NCBI GenBank assembly: GCA_964057225.1
Contig: OZ059894.1
Coordinates: forward strand, 3,968,001 to 4,032,000
Length of the DNA: 64,000 bases
Direction of reading: 5' to 3'
Source: Auanema rhodensis
Lineage: Eukaryota; Nematoda; Chromadorea; Rhabditida; Rhabditidae
Shown: positions 47,501 through 59,992 of the stretch, piece after piece
Layout of the letters: every line of letters starts with the position of its first letter
Position numbering within the stretch: the first letter of the stretch is position 1
Position numbers and translations under genes: made by a program
Notes under the pieces: model-generated
The model's database searches: none
Seen by the model: the letters and a program-made list of their open reading frames with translations, nothing else
What the model was told of the DNA's origin: nothing

Positions 47501-50500
47501 TTGCGCTAGCTTAAAAATGCACCGAGATATCAACTGATATAAGTTCACACTTATATCCTCGATTTTCACCCTGAAGAAATAATTTTTTCGTTGAATAACA
47601 TTGTCCATCGTCTTTGCCTTGAAAAAAGGAATCTAAAAACATCTACTTTTTGCTAAATTATTTTGAAATTTTTCGAAAAAATTTTTGTCAAAATGTTTTT
47701 GGAAGCGATGTTGAGTGTACATGGAAACTCAACATACACTAATGCATCATTTTTCAAACGATCATAACTAATTTTTGTATTGAGCGTTTCTCAATGTAGT
47801 ATAGTGCATTCGATGCGGATTTTTTAGCTGCGTCGATCTGTGTTATCAGATTTGCGCTAGCTTAAAAATGTACCGAGATATCAACTGATATAAGTTCACA
47901 CTTATATCCTCGATTTTCACCCTGAAGAATTAATTTTTTCGTTGAATAACATTGTCCATCGTCTTTGCCTTGAAAAAAGGAATCTAAAAACATCTACTTT
48001 TTGCTAAATTATTTTGAAATTTTTCGAAAAAATTTTTGTCAAAATGTTTTTGGAAGCAATGTTGAGTGTACATGGAAACTCAACATACACTAATGCATCA
48101 TTTTTCAAACGATCATAACTAATTTTTGTATTAAGCGTTTCTCAATGTAGTATAGTGCATTCGATGCGGATTTTTAAGCTGCGTCGATCTGTGTTATCAG
48201 GTTTGCGCTAGCTTAAAAATGCACCGAGATATCAACTGATATAAGTTCACACTTATATCCTCGATTTTCACCCTGAAGAAATAATTTTTTCGTTGAATAA
48301 CATCGTCCATCGTCTTTGCCTTGAAAAAAGGAATCTAAAAACATCTACTTTTTGCTAAATTATTTTGAAATTTTTCGAAAAAATTTTTGTCAAAATGTTT
48401 TTGGAAGCAATGTTGAGTGTACATGGAAACTCAACATACACTAATGCATCATTTTTCAAACGATCATAACTAATTTTTGTATCAAGCGTTTCTCAATGTA
48501 GTTAAGTGCATTCGATGCGGATTTTTAAGCTGCGTCGATCTGTGTTATCAGATTTGCGCTAGCTTAAAAATGCACCGAGATATCAACTGATATAAGTTCA
48601 CACTTATATCCTCGATTTTCACCCTGAAGAATTAATTTTTTCGTTGAATAACATTGTTTATCGTTTTTGCCTTGAAAAAAGGAATCTAAAAACATCTACT
48701 TTTTGCTGAATTATTCTGAATTTTTTCGAAAAAATTTTTGTCAAAATGTTTTTGGAAGCGATGTTGAGTGTACATGGAAACTCAACATACACTAATGCAT
48801 CATTTTTCAAACGATCATAACTAATTTTTGTATTAAGCGTTTCTCAATGTAGTATAGTGCATTCGATGCGGATTTTTTAGCTGCGTCGATCTGTGTTATC
48901 AGATTTGCGCTAGCTTAAAAATGTACCGAGATATCAACTGATATAAGTTCACACCTATATCCTCGATTTTCACCCTGAAGAATTAATTTTTTCGTTGAAT
49001 AACATTGTCCATCGTCTTTGCCTTGAAAAAAGGAATCTAAAAACATCTACTTTTCGCTAAATTATTTTGAAATTTTTTGAAAAAATTTTTGTCAAAATGT
49101 TTTTGGAAGCAATGTTGAGTGTACATGGAAACTCAACATACACTAATGCATCATTTTTCAAACGATCATAACTAATTTTTGTATTAAGCGTTTCTCAATG
49201 TAGTATAGTGCATTCGATGCGGATTTTTAAGCTGCGTCGATCTGTGTTATCAGATTTGCGCTAGCTTAAAAATGCACCGAGATATCAACTGATATAAGTT
49301 CACACTTATATCCTCGATTTTCACCCTGAAGAAATAATTTTTTCGTTGAATAACATCGTCCATCGTCTTTGCCTTGAAAAAAGGAATCTAAAAACATCTA
49401 CTTTTTGCTAAATTATTTTGAAATTTTTCGAAAAAATTTTTGTCAAAATGTTTTTGGAAGCAATGTTGAGTGTACATGGAAACTCAACATACACTAATGC
49501 ATCATTTTTCAAACGATCATAACTAATTTTTGTATCAAGCGTTTCTCAATGTAGTTTAGTGCATTCGATGCGGATTTTTAAGCTGCGTCGATCTGTGTTA
49601 TCAGATTTGCGCTAGCTTAAAAATGCACCGAGATATCAACTGATATAAGTTCACACTTATATCCTCGATTTTCACCCTGAAGAATTAATTTTTTCGTTGA
49701 ATAACATTGTTTATCGTCTTTGCCTTGAAAAAAGGAATCTAAAAACATCTACTTTTTGCTGAATTATTTTGAATTTTTTCGAAAAAATTTTTGTCAAAAT
49801 GTTTTTGGAAGCGATGTTGAGTGTACATGGAAACTCAACATACACTAATGCATCATTTTTCAAACGATCATAACTAATTTTTGTATTAAGCGTTTCTCAA
49901 TGTAGTATAGTGCATTCGATGCGGATTTTTTAGCTGCGTCGATCTGTGTTATCAGATTTGCGCTAGCTTAAAAATGTACCGAGATATCAACTGATATAAG
50001 TTCACACCTATATCCTCGATTTTCACCCTGAAGAATTAATTTTTTCGTTGAATAACATTGTCCATCGTCTTTGCCTTGAAAAAAGGAATCTAAAAACATC
50101 TACTTTTCGCTAAATTATTTTGAAATTTTTTGAAAAAATTTTTGTCAAAATGTTTTTGGAAGCAATGTTGAGTGTACATGGAAACTCAACATACACTAAT
50201 GCATCATTTTTCAAACGATCATAACTAATTTTTGTATTAAGCGTTTCTCAATGTAGTATAGTGCATTCGATGCGGATTTTTAAGCTGCGTCGATCTGTGA
50301 TATCAGATTTGCGCTAGCTTAAAAATGCACCGAGATATCAACTGATATAAGTTCACACTTATATCCTCGATTTTCACCCTGAAGAAATAATTTTTTCGTT
50401 GAATAACATTGTCCATCGTCTTTGCCTTGAAAAAAGGAATCTAAAAACATCTACTTTTTGCTAAATTATTTTGAAATTTTTCGAAAAAATTTTTGTCAAA

Positions 50501-50866
50501 ATGTTTTTGGAAGCGATGTTGAGTGTACATGGAAACTCAACATACACTAATGCATCATTTTTCAAACGATCATAACTAATTTTTGTATTGAGCGTTTCTC
50601 AATGTAGTATAGTGCATTCGATGCGGATTTTTTAGCTGCGTCGATCTGTGTTATCAGATTTGCGCTAGCTTAAAAATGTACCGAGATATCAACTGATATA
50701 AGTTCACACTTATATCCTCGATTTTCACCCTGAAGAATTAATTTTTTCGTTGAATAACATTGTCCATCGTCTTTGCCTTGAAAAAAGGAATCTAAAAACA
50801 TCTACTTTTTGCTAAATTATTTTGAAATTTTTCGAAAAAATTTTTGTCAAAATGTTTTTGGAAGCA
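44549..50866. repeat. Ten-monomer-offset (3510-bp) duplication with a two-monomer deletion
   Basis: Six monomers at 44549-46654 recur at 48059-50164, offset 3510 bp, sharing rare markers such as gtTAAGtgc with tgtTTatcgtTtttgcc and attattCtgaaTttttt (44900 and 48410). After that, the pair at 47357-48058 matches 50165-50866 at an offset of only 2808 bp. The second copy has therefore lost, or never gained, the equivalents of 46655-47356. The monomer at 46655 is a mosaic of the gaagAAAT-class left half with gtgAtatc and the tgtTTatcg/gctGaatt right half. Confidence 0.9.
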
Positions 50867-52270
50867 ATGTTGAGTGTACATGGAAACTCAACATACACTA
50901 ATGCATCATTTTTCAAACGATCATAACTAATTTTTGTATTAAGCGTTTCTCAATGTAGTATAGTGCATTCGATGCGGATTTTTAAGCTGCGTCGATCTGT
51001 GTTATCAGGTTTGCGCTAGCTTAAAAATGCACCGAGATATCAACTGATATAAGTTCACACTTATATCCTCGATTTTCACCCCGAAGAATTAATTTTTTCG
51101 TTGAATAACAATGTCCATCGTCTTTGCCTTGAAAAAAGGAATCTAAAAACATCTACTTTTTGCTAAATTATTTCGAAATTTTTCGAAAAAATTTTTGTTA
51201 AAATGTTTTTGGAAGCAATGTTGAGTGTACATGGAAACTCAACATACACTAATGCATCATTTTTCAAACGATCATAACTTATTTTTGTAACAAGCGTTTC
51301 TCAATGTAGTATAGTGCATTCGATGCGGATTTTTAAGCTGCGTCGATCTGTGTTATCAGTTTTGCGCTAGCTTAAAAATGCACCGAGATATCAACTGATA
51401 TAAGTTCACACTTATATCCTCGATTTTCACCCTGAAGAATTAATTTTTTCGTTGAATAACATTGTCCATCGTCTTTGCCTTGAAAAAAGGAATCTAAAAA
51501 CATCTACTTTTTGCTAAATTATTTTGAAATTTTTCGAAAAAATTTTTGTCAAAATGTTTTTGGAAGCAATGTTGAGTGTACATGGAAACTCAACATACAC
51601 TAATGCATCATTTTTCAAACGATCATAACTAATTTTTGTATTAAGCGTTTCTCAATGTAGTATAGTGCATTCGATGCGGATTTTTAAGCTGCGTCGATCT
51701 GTGTTATCAGGTTTGCGCTAGCTTAAAAATGCACCGAGATATCAACTGATATAAGTTCACACTTATATCCTCGATTTTCACCCCGAAGAATTAATTTTTT
51801 CGTTGAATAACAATGTCCATCGTCTTTGCCTTGAAAAAAGGAATCTAAAAACATCTACTTTTTGCTAAATTATTTCGAAATTTTTCGAAAAAATTTTTGT
51901 TAAAATGTTTTTGGAAGCAATGTTGAGTGTACATGGAAACTCAACATACACTAATGCATCATTTTTCAAACGATCATAACTTATTTTTGTAACAAGCGTT
52001 TCTCAATGTAGTATAGTGCATTCGATGCGGATTTTTAAGCTGCGTCGATCTGTGTTATCAGTTTTGCGCTAGCTTAAAAATGCACCGAGATATCAACTGA
52101 TATAAGTTCACACTTATATCCTCGATTTTCACCCTGAAGAATTAATTTTTTCGTTGAATAACATTGTCCATCGTCTTTGCCTTGAAAAAAGGAATCTAAA
52201 AACATCTACTTTTTGCTAAATTATTTTGAAATTTTTCGAAAAAATTTTTGTCAAAATGTTTTTGGAAGCA
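50867..52270. repeat. Tandem two-monomer (702-bp) duplication
   Basis: The pair cagGTTT/ccCCgaag/aacaAtg/ttatttCg/tgtTaaaatg followed by ataactTatttttgtAACA/cagTTTT occurs at 50867-51568 and again at 51569-52270. I see no difference between the copies. The same pair exists singly at 14359-15060 (with tttttTAgc), 19977-20678 and 26650-27351. Confidence 0.93.
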
Positions 52271-55200
52271 ATGTTGAGTGTACATGGAAACTCAACATAC
52301 ACTAATGCATCATTTTTCAAACGATCATAACTAATTTTTGTATTAAGCGTTTCTCAATGTAGTATAGTGCATTCGATGCGGATTTTTAAGCTGCGTCGAT
52401 CTGTGTTATCAGGTTTGCGCTAGCTTAAAAATGCACCGAGATATCAACTGATATAAGTTCACACTTATATCCTCGATTTTCACCCTGAAGAATTAATTTT
52501 TTCGTTGAATAACATTGTCCATCGTCTTTGCCTCGAAAAATGGAATCTAAAAACATCTACTTTTTGCTAAATTATTCTGAAATTTTTCGAAAAAATTTTT
52601 GTCAAAATGTTTTTGGAAGCAATGTTGAGTGTACATGGAAACTCAACATACACTAATGCATCATTTTTCAAACGATCATAACTAATTTTTGTATTAAGCG
52701 TTTCTCAATGTAGTATAGTGCATTCGATGCGGATTTTTAAGCTGCGTCGATCTGTGTTATCAGATTTGCGCTAGCTTAAAAATGCACCGAGATATCAACT
52801 GATATAAGTTCACACTTATATCCTCGATTTTCACCCTGAAGAATTAATTTTTTCGTTGAATAACATTGTCCATCGTCTTTGCCTTGAAAAATGGAATCTA
52901 AAAACATCTACTTTTTGCTAAATTATTCTGAAATTTTTCGAAAAAATTTTTGTCAAAATGTTTTTGGAAGCAATGTTGAGTGTACATGGAAACTCAACAT
53001 ACACTAATGCATCATTTTTCAAACGATCATAACTTATTTTTGTAACAAGCGTTTCTCAATGTAGTATAGTGCATTCGATGCGGATTTTTAAGCTGCGTCG
53101 ATCTGTGTTATCAGTTTTGCGCTAGCTTAAAAATGCACCGAGATATCAACTGATATAAGTTCACACTTATATCCTCGATTTTCACCCTGAAGAATTAATT
53201 TTTTCGTTGAATAACATTGTCCATCGTCTTTGCCTTGAAAAAAGGAATCTAAAAACATCTACTTTTTGCTAAATTATTCTGAAATTTTTCGAAAAAATTT
53301 TTGTCAAAATGTTTTTGGAAGCAATGTTGAGTGTACATGGAAACTCAACATACACTAATGCATCATTTTTCAAACGATCATAACTAATTTTTGTATTAAG
53401 CGTTTCTCAAAGTAGTATAGTGCATTCGATGCGGATTTTCAAGCTGCGTCGATCTGTGTTATCAGGTTTGCGCTAGCTTAAAAATGCACCGAGATATCAA
53501 CTGATATAAGTTCACACATATATCCTCGATTTTCACCCCGAAGAATTAATTTTTTCGTTGAATAACAATGTCCATCGTCTTTGCCTTGAAAAAAGGAATC
53601 TAAAAACATCTACTTTTTGCTAAATTATTTCGAAATTTTTCGAAAAAATTTTTGTTAAAATGTTTTTGGAAGCAATGTTGACTGTACATGGAAACTCAAC
53701 ATACACTAATGCATCATTTTTCAAACGATCATAACTAATTTTTGTATTAAGCGTTTCTCAATGTAGTATAGTGCATTCGATGCGGATTTTTAAGCTGCGT
53801 CGATCTGTGTTATCAGATTTGCGCTAGCTTAAAAATGCACCGAGATATCAACTGATATAAGTTCACACTTATATCCTCGATTTTCACCCTGAAGAATTAA
53901 TTTTTTCGTTGAATAACATTGTCCATCGTCTTTGCCTTGAAAAATGGAATCTAAAAACATCTACTTTTTGCTAAATTATTTTGAAATTTTTCGAAAAAAT
54001 TTTTGTCAAAATGTTTTTGGAAGCAATGTTGAGTGTACATGGAAACTCAACATACACTAATGCATCATTTTTCAAACGATCATAACTAATTTTTGTATTA
54101 AGCGTTTCTCAATGTAGTATAGTGCATTCGATGCGGATTTTTAAGCTGCGTCGATCTGTGTTATCAGATTTGCGCTAGCTTAAAAATGCACCGAGATATC
54201 AACTGATATAAGTTCACACTTATATCCTCGATTTTCACCCTGAAGAATTAATTTTTTCGTTGAATAACATTGTCCATCGTCTTTGCCTTGAAAAATGGAA
54301 TCTAAAAACATCTACTTTTTGCTAAATTATTTTGAAATTTTTCGAAAAAATTTTTGTCAAAATGTTTTTGGAAGCAATGTTGAGTGTACATGGAAACTCA
54401 ACATACACTAATGCATCATTTTTCAAACGATCATAACTAATTTTTGTATTAAGCGTTTCTCAATGTAGTATAGTGCATTCGATGCGGATTTTTAAGCTGC
54501 GTCGATCTGTGTTATCAGATTTGCGCTAGCTTAAAAATGCACCGAGATATCAACTGATATAAGTTCACACTTATATCCTCGATTTTCACCCTGAAGAATT
54601 AATTTTTTCGTTGAATAACATTGTCCATCGTCTTTGCCTTGAAAAATGGAATCTAAAAACATCTACTTTTTGCTAAATTATTTTGAAATTTTTCGAAAAA
54701 ATTTTTGTCAAAATGTTTTTGGAAGCAATGTTGAGTGTACATGGAAACTCAACATACACTAATGCATCATTTTTCAAACGATCATAACTAATTTTTGTAT
54801 TAAGCGTTTCTCAATGTAGTATAGTGCATTCGATGCGGATTTTTAAGCTGCGTCGATCTGTGTTATCAGGTTTGCGCTAGCTTAAAAATGCACCGAGATA
54901 TCAACTGATATAAGTTCACACTTATATCCTCGATTTTCACCCTGAAGAATTAATTTTTTCGTTGAATAACATTGTCCATCGTCTTTGCCTTGAAAAATGG
55001 AATCTAAAAACATCTACTTTTTGCTAAATTATTCTGAAATTTTTCGAAAAAATTTTTGTCAAAATGTTTTTGGAAGCAATGTTGAGTGTACATGGAAACT
55101 CAACATACACTAATGCATCATTTTTCAAACGATCATAACTAATTTTTGTATTAAGCGTTTCTCAATGTAGTATAGTGCATTCGATGCGGATTTTTAAGCT

Positions 55201-58200
55201 GCGTCGATCTGTGTTATCAGATTTGCGCTAGCTTAAAAATGCACCGAGATATCAACTGATATAAGTTCACACTTATATCCTCGATTTTCACCCTGAAGAA
55301 TTAATTTTTTCGTTGAATAACATTGTCCATCGTCTTTGCCTTGAAAAATGGAATCTAAAAACATCTACTTTTTGCTAAATTATTTTGAAATTTTTCGAAA
55401 AAATTTTTGTCAAAATGTTTTTGGAAGCAATGTTGAGTGTACATGGAAACTCAACATACACTAATGCATCATTTTTCAAACGATCATAACTAATTTTTGT
55501 ATTAAGCGTTTCTCAATGTAGTATAGTGCATTCGATGCGGATTTTTAAGCTGCGTCGATCTGTGTTATCAGATTTGCGCTAGCTTAAAAATGCACCGAGA
55601 TATCAACTGATATAAGTTCACACTTATATCCTCGATTTTCACCCCGAAGAATTAATTTTTTCGTTGAATAACAATGTCCATCGTCTTTGCCTTGAAAAAA
55701 GGAATCTAAAAACATCTACTTTTTGCTAAATTATTTCGAAATTTTTCGAAAAAATTTTTGTTAAAATGTTTTTGGAAGCAATGTTGACTGTACATGGAAA
55801 CTCAACATACACTAATGCATCATTTTTCAAACGATCATAACTAATTTTTGTATTAAGCGTTTCTCAATGTAGTATAGTGCATTCGATGCGGATTTTTAAG
55901 CTGCGTCGATCTGTGTTATCAGATTTGCGCTAGCTTAAAAATGCACCGAGATATCAACTGATATAAGTTCACACTTATATCCTCGATTTTCACCCTGAAG
56001 AATTAATTTTTTCGTTGAATAACATTGTCCATCGTCTTTGCCTTGAAAAATGGAATCTAAAAACATCTACTTTTTGCTAAATTATTTTGAAATTTTTCGA
56101 AAAAATTTTTGTCAAAATGTTTTTGGAAGCAATGTTGAGTGTACATGGAAACTCAACATACACTAATGCATCATTTTTCAAACGATCATAACTAATTTTT
56201 GTATTAAGCGTTTCTCAATGTAGTATAGTGCATTCGATGCGGATTTTTAAGCTGCGTCGATCTGTGTTATCAGATTTGCGCTAGCTTAAAAATGCACCGA
56301 GATATCAACTGATATAAGTTCACACTTATATCCTCGATTTTCACCCTGAAGAATTAATTTTTTCGTTGAATAACATTGTCCATCGTCTTTGCCTTGAAAA
56401 ATGGAATCTAAAAACATCTACTTTTTGCTAAATTATTTTGAAATTTTTCGAAAAAATTTTTGTCAAAATGTTTTTGGAAGCAATGTTGAGTGTACATGGA
56501 AACTCAACATACACTAATGCATCATTTTTCAAACGATCATAACTAATTTTTGTATTAAGCGTTTCTCAATGTAGTATAGTGCATTCGATGCGGATTTTTA
56601 AGCTGCGTCGATCTGTGTTATCAGATTTGCGCTAGCTTAAAAATGCACCGAGATATCAACTGATATAAGTTCACACTTATATCCTCGATTTTCACCCTGA
56701 AGAATTAATTTTTTCGTTGAATAACATTGTCCATCGTCTTTGCCTTGAAAAATGGAATCTAAAAACATCTACTTTTTGCTAAATTATTTTGAAATTTTTC
56801 GAAAAAATTTTTGTCAAAATGTTTTTGGAAGCAATGTTGAGTGTACATGGAAACTCAACATACACTAATGCATCATTTTTCAAACGATCATAACTAATTT
56901 TTGTATTAAGCGTTTCTCAATGTAGTATAGTGCATTCGATGCGGATTTTTAAGCTGCGTCGATCTGTGTTATCAGGTTTGCGCTAGCTTAAAAATGCACC
57001 GAGATATCAACTGATATAAGTTCACACTTATATCCTCGATTTTCACCCTGAAGAATTAATTTTTTCGTTGAATAACATTGTCCATCGTCTTTGCCTTGAA
57101 AAATGGAATCTAAAAACATCTACTTTTTGCTAAATTATTCTGAAATTTTTCGAAAAAATTTTTGTCAAAATGTTTTTGGAAGCAATGTTGAGTGTACATG
57201 GAAACTCAACATACACTAATGCATCATTTTTCAAACGATCATAACTAATTTTTGTATTAAGCGTTTCTCAATGTAGTATAGTGCATTCGATGCGGATTTT
57301 TAAGCTGCGTCGATCTGTGTTATCAGATTTGCGCTAGCTTAAAAATGCACCGAGATATCAACTGATATAAGTTCACACTTATATCCTCGATTTTCACCCT
57401 GAAGAATTAATTTTTTCGTTGAATAACATTGTCCATCGTCTTTGCCTTGAAAAATGGAATCTAAAAACATCTACTTTTTGCTAAATTATTCTGAAATTTT
57501 TCGAAAAAATTTTTGTCAAAATGTTTTTGGAAGCAATGTTGAGTGTACATGGAAACTCAACATACACTAATGCATCATTTTTCAAACGATCATAACTTAT
57601 TTTTGTAACAAGCATTTCTCAATGTAGTATAGTGCATTCGATGCGGATTTTTAAGCTGCGTCGATCTGTGTTATCAGTTTTGCGCTAGCTTAAAAATGCA
57701 CCGAGATATCAACTGATATAAGTTCACACTTATATCCTCGATTTTCACCCTGAAGAATTAATTTTTTCGTTGAATAACATTGTCCATCGTCTTTGCCTTG
57801 AAAAAAGGAATCTAAAAACATCTACTTTTTGCTAAATTATTTTGAAATTTTTCGAAAAAATTTTTGTCAAAATGTTTTTGGAAGCAATGTTGAGTGTACA
57901 TGGAAACTCAACATACACTAATGCATCATTTTTCAAACGATCATAACTAATTTTTGTATTAAGCGTTTCTCAAAGTAGTATAGTGCATTCGATGCGGATT
58001 TTCAAGCTGCGTCGATCTGTGTTATCAGGTTTGCGCTAGCTTAAAAATGCACCGAGATATCAACTGATATAAGTTCACACTTATATCCTCGATTTTCACC
58101 CCGAAGAATTAATTTTTTCGTTGAATAACAATGTCCATCGTCTTTGCCTTGAAAAAAGGAATCTAAAAACATCTACTTTTTGCTAAATTATTTCGAAATT

Positions 58201-59992
58201 TTTCGAAAAAATTTTTGTTAAAATGTTTTTGGAAGCAATGTTGACTGTACATGGAAACTCAACATACACTAATGCATCATTTTTCAAACGATCATAACTA
58301 ATTTTTGTATTAAGCGTTTCTCAATGTAGTATAGTGCATTCGATGCGGATTTTTAAGCTGCGTCGATCTGTGTTATCAGATTTGCGCTAGCTTAAAAATG
58401 CACCGAGATATCAACTGATATAAGTTCACACTTATATCCTCGATTTTCACCCTGAAGAATTAATTTTTTCGTTGAATAACATTGTCCATCGTCTTTGCCT
58501 TGAAAAATGGAATCTAAAAACATCTACTTTTTGCTAAATTATTTTGAAATTTTTCGAAAAAATTTTTGTCAAAATGTTTTTGGAAGCAATGTTGAGTGTA
58601 CATGGAAACTCAACATACACTAATGCATCATTTTTCAAACGATCATAACTAATTTTTGTATTAAGCGTTTCTCAATGTAGTATAGTGCATTCGATGCGGA
58701 TTTTTAAGCTGCGTCGATCTGTGTTATCAGTTTTGCGCTAGCTTAAAAATGCACCGAGATATCAACTGATATAAGTTCACACTTATATCCTTGATTTTCA
58801 CCCTGAAGAATTAATTTTTTCGTTGAATAACATTGTCCATCGTCTTTGCCTTGAAAAATGGAATCTAAAAACATCTACTTTTTGCTAAATTATTTTGAAA
58901 TTTTTCGAAAAAATTTTTGTCAAAATGTTTTTGGAAGCAATGTTGAGTGTACATGGAAACTCAACATACACTAATGCATCATTTTTCAAACGATCATAAC
59001 TAATTTTTGTATTAAGCGTTTCTCAAAGTAGTATAGTGCATTCGATGCGGATTTTCAAGCTGCGTCGATCTGTGTTATCAGGTTTGCGCTAGCTTAAAAA
59101 TGCACCGAGATATCAACTGATATAAGTTCACACTTATATCCTCGATTTTCACCCCGAAGAATTAATTTTTTCGTTGAATAACAATGTCCATCGTCTTTGC
59201 CTTGAAAAAAGGAATCTAAAAACATCTACTTTTTGCTAAATTATTTCGAAATTTTTCGAAAAAATTTTTGTTAAAATGTTTTTGGAAGCAATGTTGACTG
59301 TACATGGAAACTCAACATACACTAATGCATCATTTTTCAAACGATCATAACTAATTTTTGTATTAAGCGTTTCTCAATGTAGTATAGTGCATTCGATGCG
59401 GATTTTTAAGCTGCGTCGATCTGTGTTATCAGATTTGCGCTAGCTTAAAAATGCACCGAGATATCAACTGATATAAGTTCACACTTATATCCTCGATTTT
59501 CACCCTGAAGAATTAATTTTTTCGTTGAATAACATTGTCCATCGTCTTTGCCTTGAAAAATGGAATCTAAAAACATCTACTTTTTGCTAAATTATTTTGA
59601 AATTTTTCGAAAAAATTTTTGTCAAAATGTTTTTGGAAGCAATGTTGAGTGTACATGGAAACTCAACATACACTAATGCATCATTTTTCAAACGATCATA
59701 ACTAATTTTTGTATTAAGCGTTTCTCAATGTAGTATAGTGCATTCGATGCGGATTTTTAAGCTGCGTCGATCTGTGTTATCAGATTTGCGCTAGCTTAAA
59801 AATGCACCGAGATATCAACTGATATAAGTTCACACTTATATCCTCGATTTTCACCCTGAAGAATTAATTTTTTCGTTGAATAACATTGTCCATCGTCTTT
59901 GCCTTGAAAAATGGAATCTAAAAACATCTACTTTTTGCTAAATTATTTTGAAATTTTTCGAAAAAATTTTTGTCAAAATGTTTTTGGAAGCA
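50867..59992. repeat. Satellite zone C' (zone-C classes again; gttgaCtg sub-family)
   Basis: The cagGTTT/ccCCgaag/aacaAtg, gtAACA/cagTTTT and caaAgtag/ttttCaagc classes of zone C return, interspersed with many near-consensus aaaaatgg monomers. A private marker, gttgaCtg at base 8, always follows a ccCCgaag/tgtTaaaatg monomer (53675, 55781, 58238, 59291). That marks four related blocks of three to seven monomers. The monomer at 55430 is chimeric, with a near-consensus left half and a ccCCgaag right half. No gene is present. Confidence 0.87.

Larger units (their letters stand above)
40337..50866. repeat. Satellite zone B' (zone-B classes again, trimeric in its right part)
   Basis: The gaagAAAT, tttttTAgc/tgTacc, TCAA+TTTAG and gcGatg classes of zone B return. 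From 44549 a trimer of 1053 bp is clear: gaagAAAT with aacatCg; TCAA+TTTAG (or gttAag) with tgtTTatcg, gctGaatt and gaaTttttt; then gcGatg with tttttTAgc, tgTacc, cacacCtatat and ttttttTgaaaaa. Private zone-B' features are cacacCtatat and gtgAtatcag, the latter adding a second GATATC site (46655, 47357, 50165). No gene is present. Confidence 0.87.
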
